DNA of 64,000 nucleotides. Source: Nonomuraea guangzhouensis (lineage in GTDB: Bacteria; Actinomycetota; Actinomycetes; Streptosporangiales; Streptosporangiaceae). This document shows positions 26,260-34,844 of this stretch, piece after piece. Each line of letters opens with the position of its first letter. Positions within the stretch are counted from its first letter, which is position 1. The position numbers and the translations under genes were made by a program. The stretch spans positions 338,640 to 402,639 of the forward strand of contig NZ_JAHKRM010000005.1 in NCBI RefSeq assembly GCF_019396345.1, in the 5' to 3' direction. The notes beneath the pieces were generated by a model, which saw only the letters and a program-made list of their open reading frames with translations, was not told the DNA's origin and did not search any database.

Positions 26260-26838
26260 ATGACGCAAGAAGGCGATCTGGACAGCATGGTCCGCATGCG
26301 CATCCGGAGTCTGCGACAGGCACGCGGCTGGTCTCTGGACAACCTCGCCGAGCGCGCCCTCATGAGTCCCTCCAGCCTGAGCCGCATCGAGACCGGCCGC
26401 CAGCGCATCAGCCTCGACCAGCTGACCTCTCTGGCACGCGCCCTGGGTACCTCGATCGACCGGTTGGTGGAGACCGTCAATGACGACGACGTCGTGATCA
26501 GGCCCGAGCGCGACGATCAGCGTGGACTGACCACCTGGCTGCTGAGCCGCGGATCCGCGCCCGCCGGTGTCACCGTCGCCAAGATGCGCATCACCGACGA
26601 GCCGCGCGGACCCGGGGCCGATCAGCTCGGCGTGCACCCCGGCAAGGAATGGTTCACGGTCCTGTCGGGGACCGTCGCGCTGATCCTCGGCGAGCGCGCC
26701 ATACGAGTCGAGACCGGTCAGGCCGCCGAGTTCTCCACCATGATCCCCCACGCCATCAAGGCACACGGCGGTCCGACGGAGATCCTCGTCATCCTCGACC
26801 ACGACGGACAGCGCACCCATCTCCACCCCCCGGCGTGA
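26260..26838 (+). CDS. XRE family regulator with C-terminal cupin domain
   Basis: From ATG at 26260 (MTQEGDLDSMVRMRIR) the product has 192 residues. The HTH_3 domain is at about 10-65 (RSLRQARGWSLDNLAERALM, SPSSLSRIETGRQRISLDQL). A cupin barrel lies at about 110-190 (HPGKEWFTVLSGTVALILGE, then IPHAIKAHGG). This is the common XRE-cupin sensor-regulator layout. It is divergent from the broken methyltransferase 47 bp away, which it probably controlled. TTGCATG and TTGCACATG repeats in the gap may be half-sites. Confidence 0.92.
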   Translation: MTQEGDLDSMVRMRIRSLRQARGWSLDNLAERALMSPSSLSRIETGRQRISLDQLTSLARALGTSIDRLVETVNDDDVVIRPERDDQRGLTTWLLSRGSAPAGVTVAKMRITDEPRGPGADQLGVHPGKEWFTVLSGTVALILGERAIRVETGQAAEFSTMIPHAIKAHGGPTEILVILDHDGQRTHLHPPA

Positions 26839-27104
26839 ACCCGGCCGACTCCCGCGAACTGCCCTGCTCACTCCTCGCCGCCGTCATCGTCGTCGAGGCC
26901 CCCGGCGACATCAGGCCAGATCGTCGACGTCCACCGGCTGCCCCTCGGCGGCCAGTTGTTGGCCGCGTCCGTGATATCGCAGGCGGGCGCCGCCATCCGA
27001 CCCCTGGTTGTCGCTGACGCACAAGACGACCACTCGACTCCTCTACGAGGGCGGTGGCGCCTGGAACCGCTACGCCGTCGGCCGGAGCCCAACGCGTGAC
27101 CGCG

Positions 27105-28016
27105 TCAGTAGGCGTATTCCTCGGCGACCTTCTGAGCGATGGCCTCCACCTTGGGGGTGTAGACCCGATAGAAGTCCTTGCCGCACTCCAGATCGTCCAG
27201 AGCGGCCTTGATCTCCTTGGCCAGGTACGGCTTGGCCTGGGCGGGCGTGAGCGTGGCGCCGAAGGTTCGCTTGGTCTCGCCCTTCTTGGGGGGCGACGGC
27301 ACGTCGGGAACATCCTCGCGCTGCTTGCGGCCGATCTCGTCCTCCTGATCGGAAAACGCGTCGCGGCCGCGCGACGACAGTTGCGACGGCGTGGTGCCGG
27401 AGATCTTGTATCCCTTGCCCGTCAGGCACGTGGCCATGCTCGATGCCAGCTTGACCAGTTCGGCGTCGCCGTCGATCTCGCGCTCAGCCGCCCTGTCCGA
27501 AGCGTCCGCGGACTGGTCGAACAGGTCCGTATCGGAGCTCACCTTCTTGCCGAGGACCTGTTCGGCCGCGAGGACGACGCAGGCGCTCACGGCCTTCCAG
27601 TAGCTCTTGTGCTGAGCCGGGGAGAGCTTCGTCCAGATCTTCCCGTTGGGGTCGGCTCCTGAGAGGTCGGGCATGATGTCGGGGCTGTCTGGGCCTTTCG
27701 GGTAGACGTATGTCGCGAAGACCCCGAAGCCGTACTTCGCCCGCTGGGCCTTCAACGCCTCATAGTCGCCGGCCCTGCGCTTGAGCTCATCATCGGTGAG
27801 GGGATCTTCCTGCGGCACGTAGGCGATGTACTTGAAACCCTTCTGCTTCATGCAGTCCGCCTTGACGGATTCGAACTGGCGCCTCTTCTCCTGTGCCGTC
27901 GCGGCCGACTTCGAGGCAGGTGAAGAGGCCGTCCCAGCCGGCTCGGCCTCTCCCCCGCAGGCGCTGAGCACGGCCGTCGCGGCCAGGGTTAAGGCGATCT
28001 TTCTGATGGCGTTCAT
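27105..28016 (-). CDS. Predicted lipoprotein of unknown function
   Basis: A 303-residue protein from ATG at 28016. The signal peptide ends in a lipobox, AVLSAC, with the lipidated cysteine near residue 20, followed by a Ser/Ala/Thr-rich linker. The mature part is charged and helical, with four further cysteines (DCMKQKG, SACVVL, ATCLTGKG, LECGKDF) that could form two disulfides outside the membrane. I recognise no family. Flanking DNA from 26839 to 27104 has no convincing gene. Confidence 0.75.
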   Translation of the reverse strand: MNAIRKIALTLAATAVLSACGGEAEPAGTASSPASKSAATAQEKRRQFESVKADCMKQKGFKYIAYVPQEDPLTDDELKRRAGDYEALKAQRAKYGFGVFATYVYPKGPDSPDIMPDLSGADPNGKIWTKLSPAQHKSYWKAVSACVVLAAEQVLGKKVSSDTDLFDQSADASDRAAEREIDGDAELVKLASSMATCLTGKGYKISGTTPSQLSSRGRDAFSDQEDEIGRKQREDVPDVPSPPKKGETKRTFGATLTPAQAKPYLAKEIKAALDDLECGKDFYRVYTPKVEAIAQKVAEEYAY

Positions 28017-28451
28017 GGTCGGTCTCCCGTATTTCAACGTCACGCGCGCACGCGACCGCCAAGGCACCCGTACGGTTCGTGGTGGCGTCCGGCGCGCGTG
28101 ATCTGCTTCTTCCGTGGCTCGCGTACGAGCCGGCTACCGTCCGATCTGGCAGGTTGTGCGAGTCCGGCCGCAAGCGACCCTTGCGGCTAGCGCCGAACGC
28201 TGCCGCGACAGTCACCCGCCTGGACGTGCTGCGGCCCGTCACCTGTGCCCCGGCCGAAGACCGTGGACGCGACTATCGCGATCAGTGCCAATGTGGATCT
28301 TCCTCGCATGCCCGGAAACAATACTGCGTTCAATGGAGTATGGTCAATCGTGGCGGCCTCGGGGTCGAGGAATCCAGGGCTTGTCGTCGTTCGATGGTCC
28401 ACAGCGTGAGCGACCCAAGACCCCGACCATAGAGCGCTGCGTTATTCCAGG
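28017..28451. other. 435-bp gap without a recognised gene
   Basis: I looked at both strands and found only short frames without domain character or ribosome sites. Upstream signals for the lipoprotein gene probably lie in its left part. Base composition becomes less GC-rich around 28300-28400. Nothing else could be supported. Confidence 0.5.
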
Positions 28452-29708
28452 TCAGCCCGCGCGAAGCTCCGCCGCGACCGCCCGCTCGCGCAGTTGAGTA
28501 GCCTCCGCGCGAGCCGCCTCCAGCTGAACGCGGGCATCCTCCAGCCGAGCCCGCTCCAACCGCAGCTCGCCCCGCAGCCGATCCCGCTCGTCCGCCGTCT
28601 CGCGCGCCTGCGCGATCTCCGCGGCGGCCAACTCCCGCGCCTTCGCCGCGTCGTTCAGAGCGACGGCCCGTTCCCCCTGCGCCTCCGCCGCGGCACGTTC
28701 GGCGCTCTCCGCCCGCGCGACGGCCCGTTCCCGCTCCTGTCCGGCCGCCTCCGCCCTGGCCTCCGCCACCGCCAGGTCCCGCTCGGCCCGCTGCCTGGCC
28801 CGCTTGGCCTCCGCCGCCTCCTCACGTGCCCGCTCAGACTCCGCCTTGGCCTCCGCCGCCTCTTTCCGTGCCTGGTGGGCGCGCGCCTCCCCCTCCTTTT
28901 CCGCCCGTACGGCCCGCGCTTCAGCTTCTTTCCGCGCCTGTACGACCTGCGCCCCCGCCGCCTTCTCCGCCCGTGCCGCCCGGGCTTCCGCCTCCCTTTC
29001 AGCCCGTACGGCCTGCGCCTCAGCCTCAGCGGCACGCCCGTCGGCCACCTCGACCCGCTCCGCCAGCTCCTGAACCGCCTGATCCCTGGCCCGCTCGGTC
29101 AACTCCGCCTGCCGAACAGCCTCCTCCGCCCGTCGCTCGGCCAGATCAGCCCGGCGCCCCGCCTCCTCGGCCGACAGCAGCGCCTGCCGTTCGGTGCTCG
29201 CCGCCTCCCGCAACGCGGCCAGCGCCTGCTCGCGAGCCCGCTCCCCATCAGCCTGCGCGGTATCCCGCTCCGCCTCGGCCTCCTCCACCCGCAACCGCAT
29301 CGCACCGGCCTCCCGGCGCGCGTGCTCGGCGGCCTCCCGCGCCAGCCGTACCTGCTCGAACGCCTGCTCCCGCTCGGTACGCGCGATGGCGACCCGGGTA
29401 TGCGCCTCAGCTTGTACGGCACTCAGCTTCGCCTCGACCCCGGCCGGACTCAACTCCTGCGCCAGCGCCCTGGCCAGCGGCTCGATCGCGGCCGCCAGCC
29501 CGCCTTCCATCCGGTCGTACAACTGCTCAGCCCTGGCCAGCGCCCCCTCCAGCCCAGGCGTGGCGCGCCGCATCTCCCGCTCCCGCTTGGCGGCGGCCTG
29601 GCAGTCGCCTTCCGGGCAGTACGCCTTGGGCCGCCCCCTCCCCCGCCGCTGCTCGATCAGGGTCCCACAGTGCATACACGGCGTCACCGCGCCCATCTCA
29701 GCTGTCAC
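28452..29708 (-). CDS. Zinc-knuckle plus long coiled-coil protein (KfrA/TnpT-like)
   Basis: A 418-residue protein. An N-terminal cysteine cluster (CMHC, then GRGRPKAYCPEGDC, residues 11-36) looks like a small zinc-binding module. From about residue 95 to the end it is one continuous Ala/Glu/Arg-rich heptad coil. The layout resembles KfrA-type DNA-binding coiled-coil proteins and the TnpT resolution factors. GTG at 29708 or ATG at 29696 may start it. It shares the GRP-K-YC zinc module with the gene at 31173-32570 and the decayed gene at 34845. A 31-bp dyad lies about 95 bp upstream. The role is inferred, not shown. Confidence 0.7.
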   Translation of the reverse strand: MTAEMGAVTPCMHCGTLIEQRRGRGRPKAYCPEGDCQAAAKREREMRRATPGLEGALARAEQLYDRMEGGLAAAIEPLARALAQELSPAGVEAKLSAVQAEAHTRVAIARTEREQAFEQVRLAREAAEHARREAGAMRLRVEEAEAERDTAQADGERAREQALAALREAASTERQALLSAEEAGRRADLAERRAEEAVRQAELTERARDQAVQELAERVEVADGRAAEAEAQAVRAEREAEARAARAEKAAGAQVVQARKEAEARAVRAEKEGEARAHQARKEAAEAKAESERAREEAAEAKRARQRAERDLAVAEARAEAAGQERERAVARAESAERAAAEAQGERAVALNDAAKARELAAAEIAQARETADERDRLRGELRLERARLEDARVQLEAARAEATQLRERAVAAELRAG

Positions 29709-29787
29709 GCTCAGACTCTAGCATTTTCTATTTTCTAGAAATTCAAATTCAATAATTATGATCTGTTGCGTGGCGGGAGATCTCACC

Positions 29788-29818
29788 AACTTGCGAGAAG
29801 GCGGAATTCTCGCAAGTT
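29788..29818. promoter_or_regulatory. 31-bp inverted repeat upstream of the first coiled-coil gene
   Basis: Perfect 12-bp arms AACTTGCGAGAA and TTCTCGCAAGTT enclose the spacer GGCGGAA. The inner part GAGAA-N7-TTCTC matches the dyad at 32650-32681, which has the same offset to the second coiled-coil gene. It is a candidate recombination core or operator. Confidence 0.65.
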
Positions 29819-29888
29819 ACCGACCGAAGGCGTTCTCCAGGCTCGAGAGGCTGACCGTGCGGATTGCCACGAAGTTGTCCTGGGGTTA

Positions 29889-30233
29889 TGCCACTTGGTG
29901 TCAGTGGGAATGCCACGAGGTGTCAGCAAGATCCTTTGAGTAGGCCGCTTTGAGGGGGCGCCCTCCCGGTGCCCAGAGGATATTTTCGCAGGTGAGTGCC
30001 ATGTTGGGGGCGGAAGTCGCGTTGTAGCTTGCCTCCGTGTCATCCGCCCGCCGTCTGCGCCCGCAAGCGATGGCCTCGCAGTCCCGCCGCGTTTCGACAG
30101 CGAGATCTGTGCGCTTGAGACTTTCGCTCCGCTGACACATTGTGGCGATAATGCCATCTGCTGACATTACGATCGAAAGGATGACCTGGCGTTTTGCCAT
30201 GGGATGTCAGCAAGAGGTGCCAGTGGATGTCAG
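29889..30233. repeat. Cluster of five 15-bp repeats, IS21-end-like
   Basis: The motif GCCA-N4-RTGTCAG occurs at about 29890, 29912, 30196 and 30219 on the plus strand and at 30132-30146 on the minus strand, with a partial inverted copy just after it. Paired TGTCAG-type repeats near an end are typical of IS21-family termini, where IstA binds several times. No istA or istB is present, so this may be a miniature or gutted element. The surrounding 29.7-30.6 kb holds no convincing gene. Confidence 0.5.
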
Positions 30234-30446
30234 CACGGGCCCAGGACACCCAACATGGACCGTATGCCCCTCGAGAGGGGGCACCGCGTGGCGTCTGTCC
30301 GCCGTGCGATCAGGGGGCGTGGGGCTGGATGCACCCAGAACTTTTCATGGTCGCAGTCGCCCACGCTGTGCGGAAAGCAATCACCAGGTAACGGCAGGTG
30401 GCTTGACGGACCTGGCCGACTCACTGGTACCGTTCATGTCGATTCC

Positions 30447-30498
30447 CCTACCCGCTTCGGTGGGTAGGTGCGGGCCCCGCCTAAGTACGGGCGGGGCC
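30447..30498. terminator. Two tandem hairpins
   Basis: The first has arms CCTACCC/GGGTAGG around an 8-base loop (30447-30468); the second has 9-bp arms GGCCCCGCC/GGCGGGGCC (30473-30498) followed by TTT on the plus strand. They lie downstream of the minus-strand recombinase remnant and could stop transcription in both directions. Confidence 0.6.
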
Positions 30499-30588
30499 TT
30501 TGCGTTGTCACCATCTCCCTGGTCAGTGCCTTTTCCCGATTGCTGAGCTAAAGCCGTTTGCTGCTGGTCCGGATAGGCCTGGGGTGCG

Positions 30589-31160
30589 TCAAAGTCCGAC
30601 GTTGCGTATGGCGTTGTCCCGCCAGCGGTCCACGGCGCGGATGTAGCGCAGGACGACGGGTGAGGCGGGCGCCCAGCGGCCGTGTTTGGCGATGACGGCG
30701 ATCGGGACGCCGGCGGCGTAGGCGACGGTGGCGCCGCCGCAGCCTGTGCGCGGTGACGGTGTTTGCGTACGGCACGCGGGCGCGCATGGCCAGGTCGCGG
30801 ACGACGACGTTGACCGCGTCCGCGCCGAGCGAGGGGCCGGTTGACCCGCAGCAGCAGCCGACCAGTGGCGTGTCCGGCCTGGTCGAGAACCTTCAGCCAG
30901 TTGCGCCAAGCGGCGACCGGGTCGGTGAGCGGGTGGCTGCCGCGCGGGATGGCGATGGTCTCACCGCGCGAGTCCTTGTCGGTCTTGGAGGTGCGGATGG
31001 TCACCTCCAGGCCGTCCGCGACCTCACGCACGTCCTCCCTGGTCAGCGCGACGAGCTCGCTGCGCCGGCCCTTCAGCGCCAGGCCGAGCACGAGCAGCAG
31101 CCGGTCGCGCCGGCCGATCGGGGTGGTCAGGTCGCAGGCGGCGACCATGGCGCGCAGCGC
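30589..31160 (-). pseudogene. Tyrosine recombinase remnant, N-terminally truncated and frameshifted
   Basis: The minus strand gives GRRDRLLLVLGLALKGRRSE (first catalytic arginine region) with SKTDKDSRGETIAI, then loses frame near 30870. It resumes as VAYAAGVPIAVIAKHGRW and VLRYIRAVDRWRDNAI, the H/W and tyrosine-bearing end of a tyrosine recombinase. The N-terminal core-binding domain is absent; similarity begins right behind the stop of the coiled-coil gene at 31173, so the junction is probably a recombination or deletion point. It is not an allele of the intact recombinase at 32702, whose sequence differs. Confidence 0.78.
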
Positions 31161-31172
31161 GAAGGGGCGCCC

Positions 31173-32570
31173 TCAGGCGGGTGGCGGGGCGGTGACGGCC
31201 TGTAGGGCGGCGCTCAGTGCTCGGGCCTGTGCCGGCGACTGCGGAGCGTTGGCGAGGGGGATGGCGCTGTCGTCGTAGTGCAACATCACCACGCCGTCCT
31301 GCAGGGTGACGGCGTGGAAGGCTCCGCCGGGCAGCCGCACGCCGGGCCGGCCGTCGACGTCGGCGAGCGGCGGCACCACCAGGCCGGTGGCCGCCTGGGC
31401 GGCGGCGAGCTGGCGGCGTAGGGTCTGCTGCTCGCGTTCGGCCATCTCCAGCCGGGTTTCGGCGGTGGCTTGGCCCAGGCGGGCCTGGTCCCGCTGGGCC
31501 TGTAGCCGTTCGCGTTCTTCGTCGGAGCGGCGCTGTCGTTCGGCCAGCTCGTCGCGTACCGCGCGGGTTTCGGCGCGGGCCTGCTCGGCGCTGGTGGTGG
31601 CCTGGTCGAGCTGTTGCCGGGTGGTGGCCAGGTGCGCGGTGGCCTGCTCCAGGTGTTCGGTCAGGCGGCGGATGTCGGCGCGGGCCTGGTGCAGCTGACG
31701 GTCGCGCTCGGCCAGGGCGGCGGCGCGCTCTTCGGCCAGGTCGGTCGCACGGGACATCTTGGCGCCCAGGGCGCGCAGCTGCTCGGCTTGGCGCCTGGTC
31801 AGGGCCTGCTCGTCCTGCAGCTGGGCGGTGAGCTGGCCGATCTGCATGCCGAGGCGTTCGGCGTTGGCGCGGGCTTCGCCGTGGATGCGGTCGCGGTGCT
31901 CCTCGGCTGTGTGCTGGGCGTGCAGGGCCTCCTGCCGGTCGTGCAGGGCGGCGTCGCGTTCCTGTTCGGCCGTCTGGCGCGCTGCTAGGGCGGCGCGCAT
32001 CGAGGTGCGGGCCTGTTCGGCGTCCTGGTCGGCCTGCTGCACCCGCTCTTCGGCCTGGCCTAGCTGGGTGGTGATGGCCTCTGCGACCTGCGCGAGGTGT
32101 TCGTCCAGCTGGCGCAGGTCCTCGCGTTCGGCGGCCAGATGGGCGTCGCGCTGGTCGAGCCGGGCGCGGATTTGGCCGGCCTCGGTGGTGAAGGCGCTGA
32201 CCGCGGTGTGCGTGGCCACCGCCGCGGGTGCGGTGTCGGCGGCCCGGCTGGCCTCGTTGCTGCACAGCTTGCAGCAGTACTTGCTGGGCCGGCCGCCTTT
32301 GCCGGGTTCGCGTTCGGGCTTGGCGCGGCCGCAGCCGGGCCGGGCGCATTGCCGCAGCACGTCGTCGGTGTCGACGGCGAGGCAGTCGCGGGTGTGGCCG
32401 CGGCCGCCGCGCGGCGGTGCGTCCGGGTTCGGCCCGGTGGGCGCCGGGGGCCGCTCCCACGGCTCCGGCTGAGGCCCGGCCGGCGGCGCCAGCGGGCCGG
32501 TGGCCGGTTCGGCGGCGCCGGGGTGGTCCCGGCTCGGCGTGGGGGTCGGCTCGCCCGGCTCGAAGCTCAT
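31173..32570 (-). CDS. Zinc-knuckle plus coiled-coil protein divergent from tyrosine recombinase (TnpT-like)
   Basis: From ATG at 32570 the product has 465 residues: a Pro-rich leader (1-70), a cysteine cluster (CARPGC near 75, then KGGRPSKYCCKLC near 90-102), a long coiled coil (about 130-400), and a compact C-terminal beta segment (GVRLPGGAFHAVTLQDGVVM). GTG at 32579 is an alternative start. It is divergent from the recombinase at 32702, with a 32-bp inverted repeat between them. Tn4651-type transposons use exactly such a divergent pair, TnpS (tyrosine recombinase) and TnpT (coiled coil), to resolve cointegrates. Similarity of sequence to TnpT was not tested. Confidence 0.7.
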   Translation of the reverse strand: MSFEPGEPTPTPSRDHPGAAEPATGPLAPPAGPQPEPWERPPAPTGPNPDAPPRGGRGHTRDCLAVDTDDVLRQCARPGCGRAKPEREPGKGGRPSKYCCKLCSNEASRAADTAPAAVATHTAVSAFTTEAGQIRARLDQRDAHLAAEREDLRQLDEHLAQVAEAITTQLGQAEERVQQADQDAEQARTSMRAALAARQTAEQERDAALHDRQEALHAQHTAEEHRDRIHGEARANAERLGMQIGQLTAQLQDEQALTRRQAEQLRALGAKMSRATDLAEERAAALAERDRQLHQARADIRRLTEHLEQATAHLATTRQQLDQATTSAEQARAETRAVRDELAERQRRSDEERERLQAQRDQARLGQATAETRLEMAEREQQTLRRQLAAAQAATGLVVPPLADVDGRPGVRLPGGAFHAVTLQDGVVMLHYDDSAIPLANAPQSPAQARALSAALQAVTAPPPA

Positions 32571-32649
32571 CTCCGTCACACGAGCGAATTTAGCATCAGC
32601 ACATGCTCTGTTAATGATGATTACGCATATCGCGTGTGCGTTTCTTTTA

Positions 32650-32681
32650 TGATCACTGAGAAGTGGAGTTCTCAAAGATCA
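32650..32681. promoter_or_regulatory. 32-bp inverted repeat between coiled-coil gene and recombinase: candidate core site
   Basis: Arms of 13 bp, TGATCACTGAGAA and TTCTCAAAGATCA (10 of 13 positions paired, three central ones not), flank the 6-bp spacer GTGGAG. Two 11-13 bp inverted binding arms around a 6-8 bp spacer is the layout of a tyrosine-recombinase core site. A further repeat, ACGCA/TGCGT, lies just left of it (about 32623-32641). Confidence 0.6.
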
Positions 32682-32701
32682 TTTCTGTTAGGGTGGATTC
32701 C

Positions 32702-33829
32702 GTGACCGAGTCCGCCACGGCCCCCGGGCCGGATTCCCGCCCCCTACCCGCGACCGCCTTCCCCGCCTTCCCCGCCTTCCCCGCCTCCGCCGCCGGACTG
32801 GCGCCGGGTGCCGCTGCGGCGGTCGCGCCGGCCCGCGACCCGTACCTGCTCTATCTGGGGCGCCTGGGCAGCACCGACTCCCGCCGTGCCATGCGGATCT
32901 GCCTGGACCACATCACCCGGATGCTCGCCGGCGACCGGCTCGATGACGCCACCGTCACCGGCCAGGGCCAGCCCTGGCATCATCTGCGCTACGAGCACAC
33001 CGCCTGGATCCGCGAACAGGTCGACCAGATGGACTGGTCGCCCGCCTACCGGAACAAGCACTTGGCCGCGCTGCGCGGCGTGCTCAAGGAGGCTTGGAAA
33101 CTCGGCCTGCTCAGCACCGACGACCACCTGCGGGCCGTTGCCCTGGCCCCGTTCGGCGGCCACCGCGAACCGGCCGGCCAGCACGTCCCAGACACCGTCA
33201 TCGGCGCCCTCATCGCCGCCTGCGACGCCGACCGCTCCCCCGCCGGCGTCGTCACCGGCGCCGGGCTGCGGGACGCGGCCATCATCGCCGTGCTGGACGC
33301 CTGCGGCCTGCGCCGCGCCGAACTGGTCGCCCTGCAGTACCCCGACTACGACCGGGCCCGGCGCATGCTCACCGTCATCGGCAAGGGCGACAAACAGCGC
33401 CGCATCCCGGTCAACTCCTTCGCCGCGCGCCGCCTGGAGGCCTGGCTCGCCCGCCGCGGCACCCACCGCGGCCCGCTGTTCCCCCGCCTGACCCGCGGCG
33501 GCAGACTGCGCACCGCCCCCGACGGCCGCCCCTGGCGGATGAACCCCCAGGCGGTGCGCGACATCCTCGCCAAACGCACCGAACAGGCCGCCACCACGGC
33601 GGTCCGGCCGCACGACCTGCGCCGCACCTTCATCTCCAACCTCCTGCCCCAGGCCGACGCGATCATGACCGCCCGGCTGGCCGGCCACGCCAGCCCCAGC
33701 ACCACCCTGCGCTACGACGTGCGCCCCGACGAAGAGGCCCGGGACGCCGTCGAACGACTCCGTGTGCCCACCGTCGCGCCCCTGCTGCCGGACATGCCCG
33801 CTGACCAGCCGCCTCCCGCGGCGCCGTGA
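32702..33829 (+). CDS. Tyrosine-type site-specific recombinase (TnpS-like position)
   Basis: GTG at 32702 with AGGGTGG five bases upstream gives 375 residues; the GTG at 32663 lies inside the inverted repeat and is unlikely. The core-binding domain spans about 45-150, the catalytic domain about 160-360. Catalytic residues are all present: R in GLRRAEL (about 203), K in GKGDKQRR (about 227), HDLRR (about 304), GH (about 328) and the nucleophile in TLRYD (about 338). It should be active. There is no tRNA next to it, so it is more probably a resolvase or integron-type enzyme than a tRNA-directed integrase. Confidence 0.93.
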   Translation: MTESATAPGPDSRPLPATAFPAFPAFPASAAGLAPGAAAAVAPARDPYLLYLGRLGSTDSRRAMRICLDHITRMLAGDRLDDATVTGQGQPWHHLRYEHTAWIREQVDQMDWSPAYRNKHLAALRGVLKEAWKLGLLSTDDHLRAVALAPFGGHREPAGQHVPDTVIGALIAACDADRSPAGVVTGAGLRDAAIIAVLDACGLRRAELVALQYPDYDRARRMLTVIGKGDKQRRIPVNSFAARRLEAWLARRGTHRGPLFPRLTRGGRLRTAPDGRPWRMNPQAVRDILAKRTEQAATTAVRPHDLRRTFISNLLPQADAIMTARLAGHASPSTTLRYDVRPDEEARDAVERLRVPTVAPLLPDMPADQPPPAAP

Positions 33830-34008
33830 GGCGGAGGGGCCTGCGAGACGGGTCTCCCGGGTGGGAGAACGAGGCCGAGAAAGTTCGGCGGCCGTCGAAC
33901 CGTTCGATCGGAGTGCAGCCGGAACTGGATCGCGCCAGGGGGCCGGTCAGGTCTGCCAGAATCGCTGCGTGGCGGCATCTCCCAACGTGACGACATTGCG
34001 GCGCCCTG

Positions 34009-34122
34009 CTCCAGGGCGCCGTCCGAACCATCGGCGACAACTCCACCCATGCGCTCCTGCCGGAGTTTTGCCGACGGCTCGGCCTGCCCGAACCACCCGA
34101 GGACGCGGGTGCCAAGTGGAGG
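34009..34122 (+). pseudogene. Fragment of an unrecognised (AbiJ-like?) protein
   Basis: In one frame about 38 codons read smoothly: GAVRTIGDNSTHALLPEFC and RRLGLPEPPEDAGAK. The style recalls N-terminal parts of actinomycete AbiJ-related proteins, but this is memory only. Frames on both sides break off; an IS5-type remnant starts 40 bp later. A 9-bp-arm hairpin (CGGCGCCCT/AGGGCGCCG, 33999-34021) lies at its left end. The rest of the 33830-34160 gap shows nothing else. Confidence 0.4.
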
Positions 34123-34162
34123 CGGGCAGTCACAGCCTGGCGGCGTTTCGTGCGCTGGGTAC

Positions 34163-34764
34163 GACAGGGGTGGTCAACGAGATCCGTGACCAGCTCCGTC
34201 GCGCCATCCGGTTGCGCAAGCGGCCGCTGTCCCAGCGCGGTCACCCTGATCATCGATTCGCAGTCAGTGAAGGGATCGGAGACCGTCAGCAAAGCCACCC
34301 GCGGATATCACCCCGCGAAGCGCATCAATGGCAGGAAGCGACATCTGGTGGTCGACTCGAACGGGCTGCAGGTGATGGTCATGGTCACCCCGGCCGACAT
34401 GGCCGACCGGGACTGCGCCCGCGAACTGCTGTTTCGGTTGCGGCTGACTCACCCCGAGATCACCCTCGTCTGGGCCGACTCCGCCTACGCGGGATCGTTG
34501 ATCGAGTGGGCGCCCACCTTCCTGAACCTCACCGTCAAGGTGGTCTCCCGACCGCGCGGCGCCCAGGGCTTCGTCGTGCTGGCCAAGCGCTGGGTAGTGG
34601 AACGCAGCCTGTCGTGGGTGCTGCGCGCCCGCCGCAACATCCGCGACCACGAACGGCTGCCCCAGAACAGCGAAATCATGATCATCTGGTCGGCGATCAT
34701 TCAGATGACACGCCGTCTCACCCGCGGCGCCCGCGCCAGATCGTCCTGGGGAAAGGTCTCGTGA
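34163..34764 (+). pseudogene. IS5 family transposase remnant
   Basis: The DDE domain is readable: IIDSQSVKGSETVSKATRGY, INGRKRHLVVDSNGLQVMV, VWADSAYAGSLIEWA, and the C-terminal RWVVERSLSWVLRARRNIRD. The residues before IIDSQS continue in another frame (NEIRDQLRRAIRLRKR), so there is a frameshift near 34240, and the N-terminal third is missing. Catalytic D, D and E are present, but the protein cannot be made whole. Confidence 0.82.
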
Positions 34765-34785
34765 CCGCGCTGCTGCGGGTTACCG

Positions 34786-34811
34786 TGTCTCGGAACCCAC
34801 CAAACGAGACA
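34786..34811. repeat. 26-bp inverted repeat upstream of the third zinc-knuckle gene
   Basis: TGTCTCG at 34786-34792 and CGAGACA at 34805-34811 are exact complements with 12 bases between. It lies just behind the IS5-type remnant and 34 bp before the zinc-knuckle frame, and could be either an IS end or a counterpart of the dyads at 29788 and 32650. Confidence 0.4.
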
Positions 34812-34844
34812 ACCTGAACCGCAGCCATACGGCCACGAAACCCC

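Noticed and set aside
29194..29721. Ala/Ser- and Pro-rich plus-strand frames opposite the coiled-coil gene
   Set aside because: They are the mirror of the repetitive Ala/Glu/Arg codons of the minus-strand gene.
32702..33829. Integrase of a tRNA-integrated element
   Set aside because: No tRNA or attachment repeat was found beside it; the divergent coiled-coil gene and central dyad fit a resolution module better.
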